This document shows positions 1-9,153 of a stretch of DNA of 64,000 nucleotides, piece after piece. Numbering within the stretch: the stretch's first letter is position 1; each line of letters begins with the position of its first letter. The notes beneath the pieces are model-generated. The model searched no databases. It worked only from the letters and a program-made list of their open reading frames with translations, and was not told the origin of the DNA. Made by a program: the position numbers and the translations under genes. This DNA is from DATFNV01 sp035266225 (GTDB lineage: Bacteria > Planctomycetota > Planctomycetia > Gemmatales > Gemmataceae), in contig DATFNV010000128.1 in NCBI GenBank assembly GCA_035266225.1, positions 1 to 64,000 on the forward strand, given 5' to 3'.

Positions 1-2
1 CC

Positions 3-3000
3 ATTGTCTCCTGCGATGACGCCGGCATCGAGTTGGCCGCCCAGGCCGACTTCGACTTCACGTTCACGCCGGCGGATCAGGAACGGTTGCGCTGGTATCT
101 GGAGGACTTCCTGCAGTACCCCCACGACCCCGCCCCCGCCATCGCCCAGTCGGTCGAGCAGCGCATGGCGGAGATCGGCGTGGAGTTGTTCAAGAGTGTC
201 TTCCAGGCCAACGACCAGGCCCGCGACCTGTGGGCGACCCTGCGCGGACAGCTCAACGACACCCGGGTGGAGGTCGCCACCGACGTCCGCGAGGCGGCCA
301 CGGTCCCCTGGGAGCTGCTCCGCGACCCTACCACGCAGGTACACCTGGCCCTGCGCGCCCGCGCCTTCGTGCGCACACACGCCCAGGCCGCCCAGCGCCC
401 CAAGCTCCCCGGCAGGGGCCGCGGGCCCATCCGCATTCTGCTGGTCATCTGCCGCCCCGGCGGCCGCGCCGACGTCCCCTTCCGCTCGGTGGCCACGCGG
501 CTGCTCAAGGCGCTCGGCGTCGGCGACGAGGGGCTGGTCCACCTGGACCTGCTGCGCCCGCCCACGTTCGAGCAACTGGGCCGCGCCCTTCGCCAGGCCA
601 AGAAGGACGGGAAGCCCTACCACGTGGTCCACTTCGACGGCCACGGCACCGTGCTCGACGTGAACGACCTGTTCCAGAACTGGGAGAAGAAGCCCGACGA
701 CGACGAGTTGCGCAAGACCCTGGAGGAGCTGCTGGACTTCGACCCCCAGCGCTTCTCCCCGAAAGCCATCTACCCCGGCCACCGCCGCCCCGGACGGCAC
801 GGCTACCTGGCCTTCGAGAACCCCGCGAGCGCGCATAACCTGCGGCTGGTGGACGGGCCGGAGATCGCCTCCCTGCTGGTGGAGACCGAGGTGCCGGTGC
901 TGGTGCTCAACGCCTGCCGCTCGGCGCACGCCGACCCGCCGCCCGCCCCGGCTGAGGGAGAGACAGTGGCGGACGTCCACAGCCAGGTGCGCTCGCTGGG
1001 GTCGCTGGCGCTGGAGGCGATCGACGCGGGCGTCGGCGGGGTGGTGGCCATGCGCTACAACGTCTACGTCGTGACGGCCGCGCAGTTCGTCGCCGACCTG
1101 TACGTCGCCCTGGCGCAAGGGCAGGCGCTGGGCGAGGCGGTGAGCCTGGGCCGCAAGCAGCTCCACGACAACCCGCTGCGGCAGATCGCCTTTGCGCCGC
1201 TGGCCCTGCAGGACTGGCCGGTGCCCGTCGTCTACGAGGCCCGCGCCATCGAACTGTTCCCCAAACCGAAGAAGGCCCAGGATCTCACCATCACCGTCGC
1301 TGACGCCGAGCAGACGCCGCAGCGGGGTTCGCTCGATCCGGAACTGCCGCCCCGTCCCGACGCGGGCTTCTTCGGCCGCGACGAGACGCTGCTCGCCCTG
1401 GACCGGGCCTTTGACGACCACCCCGTGGTGTTGCTGCACGCCTACGCCGGGGCCGGCAAGACAGCCACGGCCGCCGAGTTCGCCCGCTGGTACGCCCTGA
1501 CCGGCGGGGTGGACGGCCCGGTGCTCTTCACCTCGTTCGAGCAGTACAAACCGCTGCCGCGCGTGCTCGATCAACTCGGCCGGCTCTTCAAGGCGCAGCT
1601 CGAACAGGCCGGCGTCCAGTGGCTGGCGCTAGAGGACGTGCAGCGGCGGGACGTGGCCCTTCAGATCCTCAAGAAGGTGCCGGTGCTGTGGGTGTGGGAC
1701 AACGTGGAGCCGGTGGCGGGCTTTCCGGCTGGCACGCCGTCGGCCTGGAGCGCGGCGGAGCAAAAGGAGTTGGTGGATTTCCTACGCCAGATAAGCGAAG
1801 GCAAGGGCAAGTTCCTGCTCACCTCGCGGCGCGACGAACGCGCGTGGCTGAGCGACCTGCCGAAGCGCGTCCCTGTGCCCCGGATGCCGTTTCAGGAGCG
1901 GGTGCAGCTGGCGCGGGCGCTGGCCGAGCGGTACGGACGGCGGCTCGACGACGTGGAGGACTGGCGGCCGCTCTTGGAATTCACTGAGGGGAACCCGCTG
2001 ACGATCACCGCCGTGGTGGGTCACGCGCTGCGCGAAGGTTGCCGCACGAAAGAGCAGGTGGCGAAGCTGGTGGAGCGGCTACGGGCGGGCGAACTCCCTT
2101 TTGAGGACGAGCCCGCCGAGGGGCGGGCGAAGTCGCTGGGGGCATCCCTGAACTACGGCTTCGAGAACGCCTTCACCGAGGCGGAGCGGAAGCAGTTAGC
2201 GCTGTTGCACCTGTTCCGGCATTTCGTGAACGTGGCCGTCCTGCTAGGGATGGGAACCCCGGCCGAGCCCTGGTGCGTGCCCGAGGTACGCGGCCTAACG
2301 GGCGAGGCAGGCATCGCCTTGCTCGACCGCGCCGCGGAGATCGGTTTGCTCACGGCGGTAGGAGGCGGTTACTACCGGATCCACCCGGCCGTGCCGTGGT
2401 TCTTCCGTGGCCTGTTCGAGCAACATTACTCCTCGCCTTGCGGAGGCGTTGAGGGGCCGGGCATGCACGCCACCCGGGCGTTCGTGGAGGCGATGGGGGT
2501 GCTGGGCAACATCTACCACGATATGTCTCAGGAAGGTCGCGGGGATCTGATCGGGGCCCTCACCGCGGAGGAGGCTAACCTGTTGCACGCCCGGCGGCTC
2601 GCACGCCAGCGCGGTTGGTGGCACCGTATTACCGGCCCCATGCAAGGACTGCGGATTCTTTACTTACACACCGGCCGCATGGCGGAATGGCGGCCGCTGG
2701 TCGAGGAGGTCGTGCCAGACTTCACAGACCCGAGCACCGACGGGCCGCTGCCTGGCCGCGAGAGGCAATGGGCATTGGTGGCCGACTACCGCGCTCGGGT
2801 CGCCGACGACGCAAGGCAGTGGGATGAGGCGGAGCGCCTGGTGCGGCTCCAGGTCGATTGGCTTCGATCTCAGGTGTCCCCGATTCTGGCGTCAGATCGC
2901 ACGACCTGGGATGATGACCAGTGCAACGCTATCCGAGCACTGGCGGTAGCTTTGCAACAGTTGGGTAGCATCCAAAGTAAGCGCGATCAATCGGAGTGCC

Positions 3001-3653
3001 CAACAACGCTCGAACAAGCCTTGGGTCTGTGTCAGCGCATCGGCGACTGGCATGGTGCGGCAGTCTGCGCCTTCAGTCTGGGGCATGCATACAAGAACGT
3101 TAGCCCGCTCCGGGACCTGGGGCAGGCGGAACAGTGGTATCAGCGGAGCCTCGGCATGCACCAGGAAGACCAGAAACATGCGCGGGCGAATTGCCTGGGC
3201 CAACTGGGAAGCGTGAGTCTGGAACGCTTCGACGAAGCGCGAGCTGCCAGCCAACCGGAAGCCGACTTACTGCGGCTGCTTAACCAGGCCCTGAGATACT
3301 ACCGACAGGCACTGGACTTGACGCCGCCCGATGCACCTTCGGACCTTGCAGTGCTACATCACCAACTCGGCAAGGTTTATGCGAGAGGTGGGGACTTGGA
3401 CGAAGCTCTGCCTCACCTCCAGGAGTCGATCCGGTACAACGAGGCACACGGCGACCTCTTCGACGCCGCCACAGCGCGTTACGACGTAGCCATCACTCTC
3501 GCCGACGCAGGCCGTCTCGGGGACGCACGGAAGTACGCCGAGGCCGCCCTCAAGGGATTCGAGCGCTGCGGCCCCAGCGCGGCAAACGAGATCCAGAAAG
3601 CGCGCGAGCAGATCCAGCGCATTGACCAAGCTCTCCAGGCCCCGGGAGGTTGA
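3..3653 (+). CDS. CHAT-domain / NB-ARC-type STAND ATPase / TPR protein (5' end outside window)
   Basis: The reading frame is open to the left edge, so the true start lies outside; a TTG at 33 is the first internal start-like codon and is used for numbering. The N-terminal third is a CHAT (caspase-like) protease with a likely catalytic dyad of His204 in HFDGHG and Cys295 in LNACRS. A P-loop STAND module follows: FFGRDE entry motif near residue 447, Walker A YAGAGKT near 473, a hydrophobic Walker B strand ending VWDN near 560, an LLTSRR sensor and a GNPL motif near 652. The C-terminal ~250 residues are helical TPR-like repeats. In this family the TPRs sense a ligand, the ATPase oligomerises and the protease is released to act; that role is inferred here. 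The next gene starts 4 bp after the stop, so the two are probably co-transcribed. Confidence 0.85.
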   Translation: MVSCDDAGIELAAQADFDFTFTPADQERLRWYLEDFLQYPHDPAPAIAQSVEQRMAEIGVELFKSVFQANDQARDLWATLRGQLNDTRVEVATDVREAATVPWELLRDPTTQVHLALRARAFVRTHAQAAQRPKLPGRGRGPIRILLVICRPGGRADVPFRSVATRLLKALGVGDEGLVHLDLLRPPTFEQLGRALRQAKKDGKPYHVVHFDGHGTVLDVNDLFQNWEKKPDDDELRKTLEELLDFDPQRFSPKAIYPGHRRPGRHGYLAFENPASAHNLRLVDGPEIASLLVETEVPVLVLNACRSAHADPPPAPAEGETVADVHSQVRSLGSLALEAIDAGVGGVVAMRYNVYVVTAAQFVADLYVALAQGQALGEAVSLGRKQLHDNPLRQIAFAPLALQDWPVPVVYEARAIELFPKPKKAQDLTITVADAEQTPQRGSLDPELPPRPDAGFFGRDETLLALDRAFDDHPVVLLHAYAGAGKTATAAEFARWYALTGGVDGPVLFTSFEQYKPLPRVLDQLGRLFKAQLEQAGVQWLALEDVQRRDVALQILKKVPVLWVWDNVEPVAGFPAGTPSAWSAAEQKELVDFLRQISEGKGKFLLTSRRDERAWLSDLPKRVPVPRMPFQERVQLARALAERYGRRLDDVEDWRPLLEFTEGNPLTITAVVGHALREGCRTKEQVAKLVERLRAGELPFEDEPAEGRAKSLGASLNYGFENAFTEAERKQLALLHLFRHFVNVAVLLGMGTPAEPWCVPEVRGLTGEAGIALLDRAAEIGLLTAVGGGYYRIHPAVPWFFRGLFEQHYSSPCGGVEGPGMHATRAFVEAMGVLGNIYHDMSQEGRGDLIGALTAEEANLLHARRLARQRGWWHRITGPMQGLRILYLHTGRMAEWRPLVEEVVPDFTDPSTDGPLPGRERQWALVADYRARVADDARQWDEAERLVRLQVDWLRSQVSPILASDRTTWDDDQCNAIRALAVALQQLGSIQSKRDQSECPTTLEQALGLCQRIGDWHGAAVCAFSLGHAYKNVSPLRDLGQAEQWYQRSLGMHQEDQKHARANCLGQLGSVSLERFDEARAASQPEADLLRLLNQALRYYRQALDLTPPDAPSDLAVLHHQLGKVYARGGDLDEALPHLQESIRYNEAHGDLFDAATARYDVAITLADAGRLGDARKYAEAALKGFERCGPSAANEIQKAREQIQRIDQALQAPGG

Positions 3654-3657
3654 TGCC

Positions 3658-4677
3658 ATGACGCCGCCGGCCCCAGCCGCTGACCTGCCCGTGCTCGCCC
3701 GGCGCCCGCCGGCCGAGGTGATCGCCTACCTCCGGGACGTCGGCGAAACCGACCTCGCCTCCCGGCTGGAGGCCGCGTTGCGAGAGGCCGAGGCGCAGCG
3801 ATCCGCCTTCGGAGGTGGTGCGTGGTGGTGGCCCTTCGGCGACCGACAGCCGCCGATCTGGCTGTCCGCCGCCCACGCCTTCGGCCACCTGGCACCGGCG
3901 CCGCCCGGGGAGCAACCCCTGGTGATCCGCTACGCCGGGGCCATCGCGCCGGACCCGACACTGCGCAACGGGCGCGTGAACATCAAGCTCGACCGGCTGC
4001 GCGTCAAGGCTTACCCCGGCGGCGGCACGCACCAGGTCCTCCTCGACTTCAACGCCCGCAACCAGATCCCCGGCGGGGCCGAGGATCTTCACTTCAACGC
4101 CACCTTCCGCGTGCCGGAGGGCGAGCACGCCGGCGTGGTCGGGCACCCGATCTTCCTGGGCCTCAACGTCGGCGCCGAGGGGCTCGCCTTCCGCTGCCGC
4201 ACCATCAACGTCCACAACGAGCAGGACGAGGCCCTGTTGCGCGCCCTGGAGTCGGACGTCTTCCGCGACGGCCTGCGGCTGGCCACGGCGGCGCAGCCGG
4301 CGCTGGGGCCGCTGTCGAAACTGGCGCTGGGCCTGACCCGGGCCATCGCGGGGCGACACCGCAACGTGCCGGTGCAGGAGTTCTACCTCGGACTCGACTT
4401 CGGCAGCACCGCGACGGGGGCCCGCCTGGCCGAGGGCTCCTACCTGGCCGTGCAAATCCCCGACGCCGTGCAAACGGTGTGGAGCTGGGAGGAGTGGGTC
4501 TACCACCCCGGCAAGGGGCAGGTGGTCAGCCGAAAGGATGCAGCGCAAACCATCCCGTACAACTACCTCCTCTTCAGCGTCAGCCGCTTTACCGAGGAAG
4601 CAGCTCCCCCCAAGGAAAGAGCCCGGGCCCCACGGAAGACACGGAAGAAGGGGCCGGAAGACAAGCGCACCGCGTAA
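3658..4677 (+). CDS. Unrecognised protein paired with the CHAT-STAND gene
   Basis: This 339-residue protein begins at ATG 3658, four bases after the CHAT gene stop, and is probably translated from the same mRNA. I do not recognise the family. A short helical N-terminus (residues ~10-45) precedes a strand-rich middle containing DLHFNATFRVPEGEH and FLGLNVGAEGLAF, then an LDFGSTATGARLAEGSY stretch and a basic, lysine/arginine-rich tail. No signal peptide or clear membrane helix is visible. Tight pairing with a CHAT protease suggests a regulator, substrate or effector of that protease, but nothing in the sequence proves this. The gene ends at a strong hairpin. Confidence 0.7.
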   Translation: MTPPAPAADLPVLARRPPAEVIAYLRDVGETDLASRLEAALREAEAQRSAFGGGAWWWPFGDRQPPIWLSAAHAFGHLAPAPPGEQPLVIRYAGAIAPDPTLRNGRVNIKLDRLRVKAYPGGGTHQVLLDFNARNQIPGGAEDLHFNATFRVPEGEHAGVVGHPIFLGLNVGAEGLAFRCRTINVHNEQDEALLRALESDVFRDGLRLATAAQPALGPLSKLALGLTRAIAGRHRNVPVQEFYLGLDFGSTATGARLAEGSYLAVQIPDAVQTVWSWEEWVYHPGKGQVVSRKDAAQTIPYNYLLFSVSRFTEEAAPPKERARAPRKTRKKGPEDKRTA

Positions 4678-4728
4678 TGGGGACACTGGCGATAGTTTAT
4701 ACTGGCGTCGTTCCATTTCCGGTGGTTT

Positions 4729-4789
4729 AGAAGCGGTTTGAGAACGTGGGGCAGGCCGCCGGCCTGCCCCACGTTCTCAAACCGCTTCT
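4729..4789. terminator. 29-bp-arm inverted repeat between convergent genes
   Basis: Two arms of 29 bases pair perfectly around a 3-base loop, in the gap between the convergent genes ending at 4677 and 4931. It has no clear T-run, but position and symmetry fit a bidirectional transcription stop. It directly abuts the branched repeat at 4791-4881. Confidence 0.6.
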
Positions 4790-4790
4790 T

Positions 4791-4881
4791 AGCCGCGAGC
4801 GCGCTGGTAGTGACCGCATTTATGCGGTCGTCGCACCAGAAGAACCCGATAAATCGGGTCACTACCAGCGCGCTCGCGGCT
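4791..4881. repeat. Branched (three-way-junction-like) inverted repeat
   Basis: Outer arms of 25 bases (4791-4815 and 4857-4881) pair perfectly. The interior holds two further short perfect hairpins, ACCGCAT/ATGCGGT and ACCCGAT/ATCGGGT, separated by a short linker. The inner hairpins compete with the innermost outer pairs, giving a Y-shaped fold. It begins with AGCCGCGAGC, which resembles the ends of other hairpin repeats in the window. Confidence 0.6.
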
Positions 4882-4930
4882 AAACGTCGGTTTTCCAATG
4901 GCGATGGTATATCATTGGCCGCGAGGTGAA

Positions 4931-5680
4931 CTAGCTCTTCTTCAGGCGCCAGCCCTCGCCCTTGACGTTCTCGACGTTGTTCATCTGGCCCAGGGCGGTC
5001 CAGACCACGCCGGTGAAGTCCTTGCTCTTGGTCTGGTAGCCCGTCGCCAAGACCTGCTCGGCCAACTCGCGCGCCGGCACCGGCTTCCGGCCCTTCTGGA
5101 GCAAGTCGGTCAGGAGTACACGGAGCGACGGCTGACCGCCCGGCCGGGGTGGCGGAGCACTCTCCCGCGCGGCCGCCGATGGGGCGCCGGTCGATCCTTT
5201 GGGGGCGAGGGTCTTCGCCTCCCCGAGTACGACGCCCGGCTGGCCCGGGACGCGGCGGAAGACGCCCCGCTTGACCAGGTCCGTCAGACGGTTTTGGACC
5301 AGGTTGATGAGATTGCCACTGGTGGTCGGGTACCTGCGGCGGATCAACTCCTCGCCCAGTTCCCTGGCCGTGAGGGGCCGGTTCGCCTCGCGCGCCACTT
5401 CCACGAGGGCGTCGCTCAGCGTCGGGCGGGCCGCCGGAGTGGGGGACGACGCCGGGGCCGCATTGGTGGTAGGAGCGGTTGGGGGTGCCAGTCCGCCGGT
5501 CACGGCCTGGATGTCGGCCTCCACCTGGCTGAGTTGGGCCTGGAGTTCGTCGCGGTGTCGGGCCAGGTCGGCCAGACGGCCCTGCCGCGCCTCGTATTCC
5601 TGGCGTAGGCGCTCCAACTCGGATTCGCGCTGGGCGATTTGCTGGGTGAGGTCAGCGAGGGGGATGGTGGTGTCCGGCAT
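4931..5680 (-). CDS. Coiled-coil protein with two winged-helix (HARE-HTH-like) domains
   Basis: The 249-residue product starts at ATG 5680. Residues ~8-60 form a coiled coil rich in E, R, Q and L. A low-complexity Ala/Pro/Thr linker follows, then two similar ~65-residue domains at about 90-155 and 178-245. Each begins with a helix, has a PLTARELGEE or PVPARELAEQ motif and ends in a basic strand-turn, as in winged-helix DNA-binding domains of the HARE-HTH type. That family is associated with chromatin and restriction-system proteins. A DNA-binding dimer is inferred; the target is unknown. It converges on the CHAT pair across two hairpins. Confidence 0.65.
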   Translation of the reverse strand: MPDTTIPLADLTQQIAQRESELERLRQEYEARQGRLADLARHRDELQAQLSQVEADIQAVTGGLAPPTAPTTNAAPASSPTPAARPTLSDALVEVAREANRPLTARELGEELIRRRYPTTSGNLINLVQNRLTDLVKRGVFRRVPGQPGVVLGEAKTLAPKGSTGAPSAAARESAPPPRPGGQPSLRVLLTDLLQKGRKPVPARELAEQVLATGYQTKSKDFTGVVWTALGQMNNVENVKGEGWRLKKS

Positions 5681-6092
5681 GGTCGAGGTGAACTCCAGTA
5701 AGGGCTCCTTTACTAATCTGCCCTAGTGACCCAGGCGCGTCAAGGCTTCGGGACGGCGTGAACTCCGTAAAGAAGGCGCTCCTTGCCGAAAGAAAGAGTT
5801 GCGCCGCCTGCGCAGGCCTCAGGCCCTTGTCCCTCGCCGCCACTGACAGGCTCGACGCCGGTTGCGATAGCGAAGGGTTGATGGGGCCTGTGCGACGCTC
5901 AAGGCGCCGGGACTGGGCAATCGGCTCGCGGATCCGACTTCCCCCTTGCGGTCGGTGGTGGTTCAGGTATCCTGTACGCATGGGTTCCACTCCGGACGGC
6001 CACCCGCTGCCTCCCCGGTCGTCCGCCTTGCTCGCCCACTGCCCATTGTTCCCGCCACCACCATCCTGCCAGACATGAGGGGGGTAATACTC
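5681..6092. other. Non-coding gap between divergent genes
   Basis: This 412-bp gap holds the upstream regions of the winged-helix gene (minus) and the large secreted DUF1549 protein (plus). Apart from the putative promoter at 5946-5973 I see no gene, repeat or RNA. Frames that stay open here lack a recognisable product. Confidence 0.5.
5946..5973 (+). promoter_or_regulatory. Putative sigma-70-like promoter of the secreted DUF1549/DUF1553 gene
   Basis: TTGCGG at 5946-5951 and TATCCT at 5968-5973 are separated by 16 bases, about 120 bases upstream of the chosen ATG. Matches are partial (4 of 6 in each box) in a GC-rich background, so this is only suggestive. Confidence 0.25.
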
Positions 6093-8633
6093 ATGAAGAC
6101 GGCACATCGCACCGCCTTGGCGGCCCTCGCCGCCCTCGTCCTTCTAGGCGGCCGCCTCAGCGCCGCCGACCTTTACGACAAGGATCCGATCAAGACCGAC
6201 GACGTCGTCCTGCCCAAGCCCGCCGAGGTCGTCTCGCTCGCCACTTCTCCGGCGAAAATCGTGCTCAAGGGCATGGACGACGCCCAGCAGCTCGTCATCA
6301 CCGCCGCCCTGCCCGGCGAGCGCCAGCAGGACCTGAGCGGCGACGTCAAGTACGAGGTCGCCAACCCGAAGGTCGCCCGCGTCAGCACCTCGGGCCGCGT
6401 CATGCCGCTGAGCAACGGCTCGACCGAGATCACCGCCACCTACGGCGACAAGGTGGTCAAGGTCTCCGTCAGCGCCGAGAGCTGCGACGTGAACCTGCCG
6501 ATCCACTTCGGCAACCAGATCGTGCCGATCTTCACCAAGATCGGTTGCAACTCGGGCGGCTGCCACGGCAAGGCCAGCGGCCAGAACGGCTTCAAGATCT
6601 CGCTGCTCGGCTTCGAGCCGGAGGTCGATTACAACGCCCTGGTCAAGGAGGCCCGCGGCCGCCGCGTCTTCCCGGCCTCGCCCGACAACAGCCTGCTGCT
6701 GCTCAAGGCGACCGGCATCGCGGCCCACGGCGGCGGCAAGCGCTTGGAGGTGAACTCGGATGAATATAAGTTGATCCGCCGCTGGATCGCCTCCGGCCTG
6801 CCGGTCGGCGCCGCCGACGCCCCGACCGTGGTCAAGATCACCGTCTCGCCCGAGCAGCGCGTCCTGCCGCGCAACAACAAGCAGCAGTTCGCCGTCTACG
6901 CCCACTACAGCGACGGCAGCGTCGAGGACGTCACCCGCCGCGCCCAGTACGACAGCAACGACACCGAGATCGCCATCGTGGATCCGACCGGGTTGGTCCG
7001 TACCCTCGGCCAGAGCGGCGAGGCGGCGATCATGGCCCGCTACCAGGGGCACGTCGCCACCTTCCGCGCCACCGTGCCGCTCGGCGTCAAGATCCCCGAC
7101 TACAAGTTCGAGGCGCAGACCGTCGTCGATCAGCACACGCAGAAGAAATGGCAGCAACTCGGCTTGGTGCCGTCGGAGTTGTGTGGCGACGAGCAGTTCA
7201 TCCGCCGCGTGTCGCTCGACCTGACCGGCACGCTGCCGACGCCGAAGCAGGTCAAGGACTTCCTCGCCGACACCGACGCCAAGAAGCGCGACAAGTTGAT
7301 CGACCGGCTGGTGGAGACGCCGGAGTACGCCTTCTACTTCGCCAACAAGTGGGCCGACGTCCTGCGCGTCAAGCGCAAGGGGCTGCCGGCCATGGCCCAG
7401 GGGACGTTCGGCTTCCACGACTGGATCCGCGAGGCGATGGCCAAGGACATGCCGTATGACGAGTTCGCCCGGGCCATCCTGACGGCGACCGGCGACGAGA
7501 CGACCAACCCGCCGACGGTCTGGTACAAGGAGCTGCGCGAGGCGAACCAGTTCGTGGACGACACGGCACAGGTGTTCCTCGGCCTGCGGTTGGCCTGCGC
7601 CCAGTGCCACCACCACCCCTACGAGAAGTGGAGCCAGGACGACTACTGGGGCATCGCCGCCTTCTTCGGCCGCGTCGGCCGCAAGAGCGTCTCGGTGCCG
7701 GGCGGCTTCCAGAACGTGCCGGAGCTGCGCGAGGCCGTCTACAGCCTGTCGGCCGGAAACGTCATCAACAAGCGCACCCAGCAGGCGGCCGTCATCAAGC
7801 CGCTCGACGGCGAGCCGATGACCGTCGGCGCCGGCGACGACCCGCGCGAGAAGCTGGCCGAGTGGCTGACCGACGCCAAGAACCCGTTCTTCGCCCGCGC
7901 CGTGGCCAACCGCTACTGGGCGCACTTCTTCGGCCGCGGCCTCGTCGATCCCCTGGACGACATGCGCGTCACCAACCCGCCGAGCAACCCCGAGCTGCTC
8001 GACGCCCTGGCCAAGGAGCTGACGGCCAACAAGTACAGCCTCAAGCACCTGGTCAAGACGATCTGCAAGAGCCGGACGTATCAGCTGGCGTCGGCGCCCA
8101 ACGAGTTCAACAAGCACGACAAGCAGAATTACGCCCGCTATTATCCGAAGCGGATGGGGGCGGAGGTGCTCTTCGACGCGGTCTGCCAGGTGACCGACAG
8201 CCCGACGCCGTTCGGCGGCCTGCCGCAGGACCGGCACGCGCCGAAGCGGGCGATCATGCTGCCGGACGAGTCGTTCGCGTCGTACTTCCTGGACGTGTTC
8301 GGCCGGCCGCAGCGCATCAGCGCCTGCGAGTGCGAGCGCGTCAGCGAGGCCAACCTCGCCCAGGCGCTGCACCTGCTCAACAGCGACGAGGTGCAGAACA
8401 AGCTGGCCCGCGCCGGCGGCCGGGCCGACCTCCTCGCCGGCGCCAAGGACACGCGGCCCGACGCCGAAAAGGTCGAGGAACTGTTCTACTGGGCGTGGGG
8501 GCACAAGCCGACCAAAGAGCAGCTCGACGCCGCCCTGGCGCATGTCGGCAAGCACGAGAAGGACAAGAAGACCGCCTACGAGAACATCCTCTGGGCGCTC
8601 ATCAACACCAAGGAGTTCGTCTTCAATCAGTAA
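6093..8633 (+). CDS. Secreted protein: Ig-like BIG2, cytochrome-like, DUF1549, DUF1553
   Basis: The 846-residue protein is placed at ATG 6093, which follows a GAGGGGGGT stretch and opens a good signal peptide (basic start, hydrophobic residues ~8-20, LSA cleavage region). The frame is open further upstream but that part looks non-coding. Residues ~53-128 form a BIG2-type Ig-like domain. A planctomycete-type cytochrome region follows with C152-NSGG-C-H, an unusual CX4CH spacing. DUF1549 (RRVSLDLTGTLPTP) carries a second motif C502-AQC-HHHP, then DUF1553 covers the last third (NRYWAHFFGRGLVDP). The family is very abundant in planctomycetes, exported and of unproven function, and often paired with DUF1501 proteins; no partner is adjacent here. 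A hairpin follows the stop. Confidence 0.9.
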   Translation: MKTAHRTALAALAALVLLGGRLSAADLYDKDPIKTDDVVLPKPAEVVSLATSPAKIVLKGMDDAQQLVITAALPGERQQDLSGDVKYEVANPKVARVSTSGRVMPLSNGSTEITATYGDKVVKVSVSAESCDVNLPIHFGNQIVPIFTKIGCNSGGCHGKASGQNGFKISLLGFEPEVDYNALVKEARGRRVFPASPDNSLLLLKATGIAAHGGGKRLEVNSDEYKLIRRWIASGLPVGAADAPTVVKITVSPEQRVLPRNNKQQFAVYAHYSDGSVEDVTRRAQYDSNDTEIAIVDPTGLVRTLGQSGEAAIMARYQGHVATFRATVPLGVKIPDYKFEAQTVVDQHTQKKWQQLGLVPSELCGDEQFIRRVSLDLTGTLPTPKQVKDFLADTDAKKRDKLIDRLVETPEYAFYFANKWADVLRVKRKGLPAMAQGTFGFHDWIREAMAKDMPYDEFARAILTATGDETTNPPTVWYKELREANQFVDDTAQVFLGLRLACAQCHHHPYEKWSQDDYWGIAAFFGRVGRKSVSVPGGFQNVPELREAVYSLSAGNVINKRTQQAAVIKPLDGEPMTVGAGDDPREKLAEWLTDAKNPFFARAVANRYWAHFFGRGLVDPLDDMRVTNPPSNPELLDALAKELTANKYSLKHLVKTICKSRTYQLASAPNEFNKHDKQNYARYYPKRMGAEVLFDAVCQVTDSPTPFGGLPQDRHAPKRAIMLPDESFASYFLDVFGRPQRISACECERVSEANLAQALHLLNSDEVQNKLARAGGRADLLAGAKDTRPDAEKVEELFYWAWGHKPTKEQLDAALAHVGKHEKDKKTAYENILWALINTKEFVFNQ

Positions 8634-8643
8634 GCCGATCTCA

Positions 8644-8687
8644 TGACCGTTTCGCGCTCGCGCCACGCGGCGAGCGCGAAACGGTCA
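8644..8687. terminator. 18-bp-arm hairpin after the DUF1549/DUF1553 gene
   Basis: Perfect 18-base arms around an 8-base loop start 10 bases after the stop codon at 8633. The arm core GTTTCGCGCTCG recurs in the hairpin at 49052-49101 and, shortened, at 39579-39596, so it belongs to a dispersed family. Confidence 0.6.
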
Positions 8688-8697
8688 CCGAAGCGCG

Positions 8698-8743
8698 CGA
8701 GCCACTTGACTCATTGAGAAAACTGGACGAGTAAAGTGGCTCG
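8698..8743. repeat. Second inverted repeat with 10-bp arms
   Basis: Arms CGAGCCACTT and AAGTGGCTCG pair perfectly around a 26-base loop, immediately after the hairpin at 8644-8687. Function unknown. Confidence 0.4.
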
Positions 8744-8842
8744 GCGCACAACTCTATGATACTTCACGGTTTGCGCCGGTCGCACCTGTCCCGCTACGGG
8801 CTGGTTCAAACGCGGGTCCGTGCCCGTGCCCGGTCTGGAATC

Positions 8843-8885
8843 GGGCACGGGCACGGGCACGGGCACGGGCACGGGCACGGGCACG
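8843..8885. repeat. Tandem hexamer repeat GGGCAC, about seven copies
   Basis: Seven perfect head-to-tail copies of GGGCAC fill 43 bases. The upstream side (about 8816-8831) carries the complementary GTGCCC motif, so the region can also fold as a hairpin. It lies in the non-coding patch before the transposase relic. Confidence 0.8.
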
Positions 8886-9153
8886 GACCCGCGCCACCTG
8901 AAACGGCCCGTTTCTGAACCATGCCCCCGCTACTCCCCTACTCCCTGCCGGTCTGTTGCCTGACAACGGCGAGACAGCCGTGAGGAACGGGTTTTTTGTC
9001 GCACGTTGGCGCGGGGCATCGGAACGGGGTATCAGGCCACATCCGTTCACCCGCTGAGGCCCCCGGCGACGGCTCCTTGTCGCATCTCGCCTTTGCTGCC
9101 CTTTTTTCATAAGTCTGTCCACACACGTTCGCCACCTGTCCTGCTAAGGTCCC

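Noticed and set aside
4690..4712. TATACT near 4698 as a promoter
   Set aside because: No matching -35 element and it lies between converging gene ends, where no transcript is needed.
8843..8885. GGGCAC tandem repeat as a telomere or iteron origin
   Set aside because: Only seven units, no replication genes or AT-rich unwinding region nearby; simple-sequence expansion is enough.
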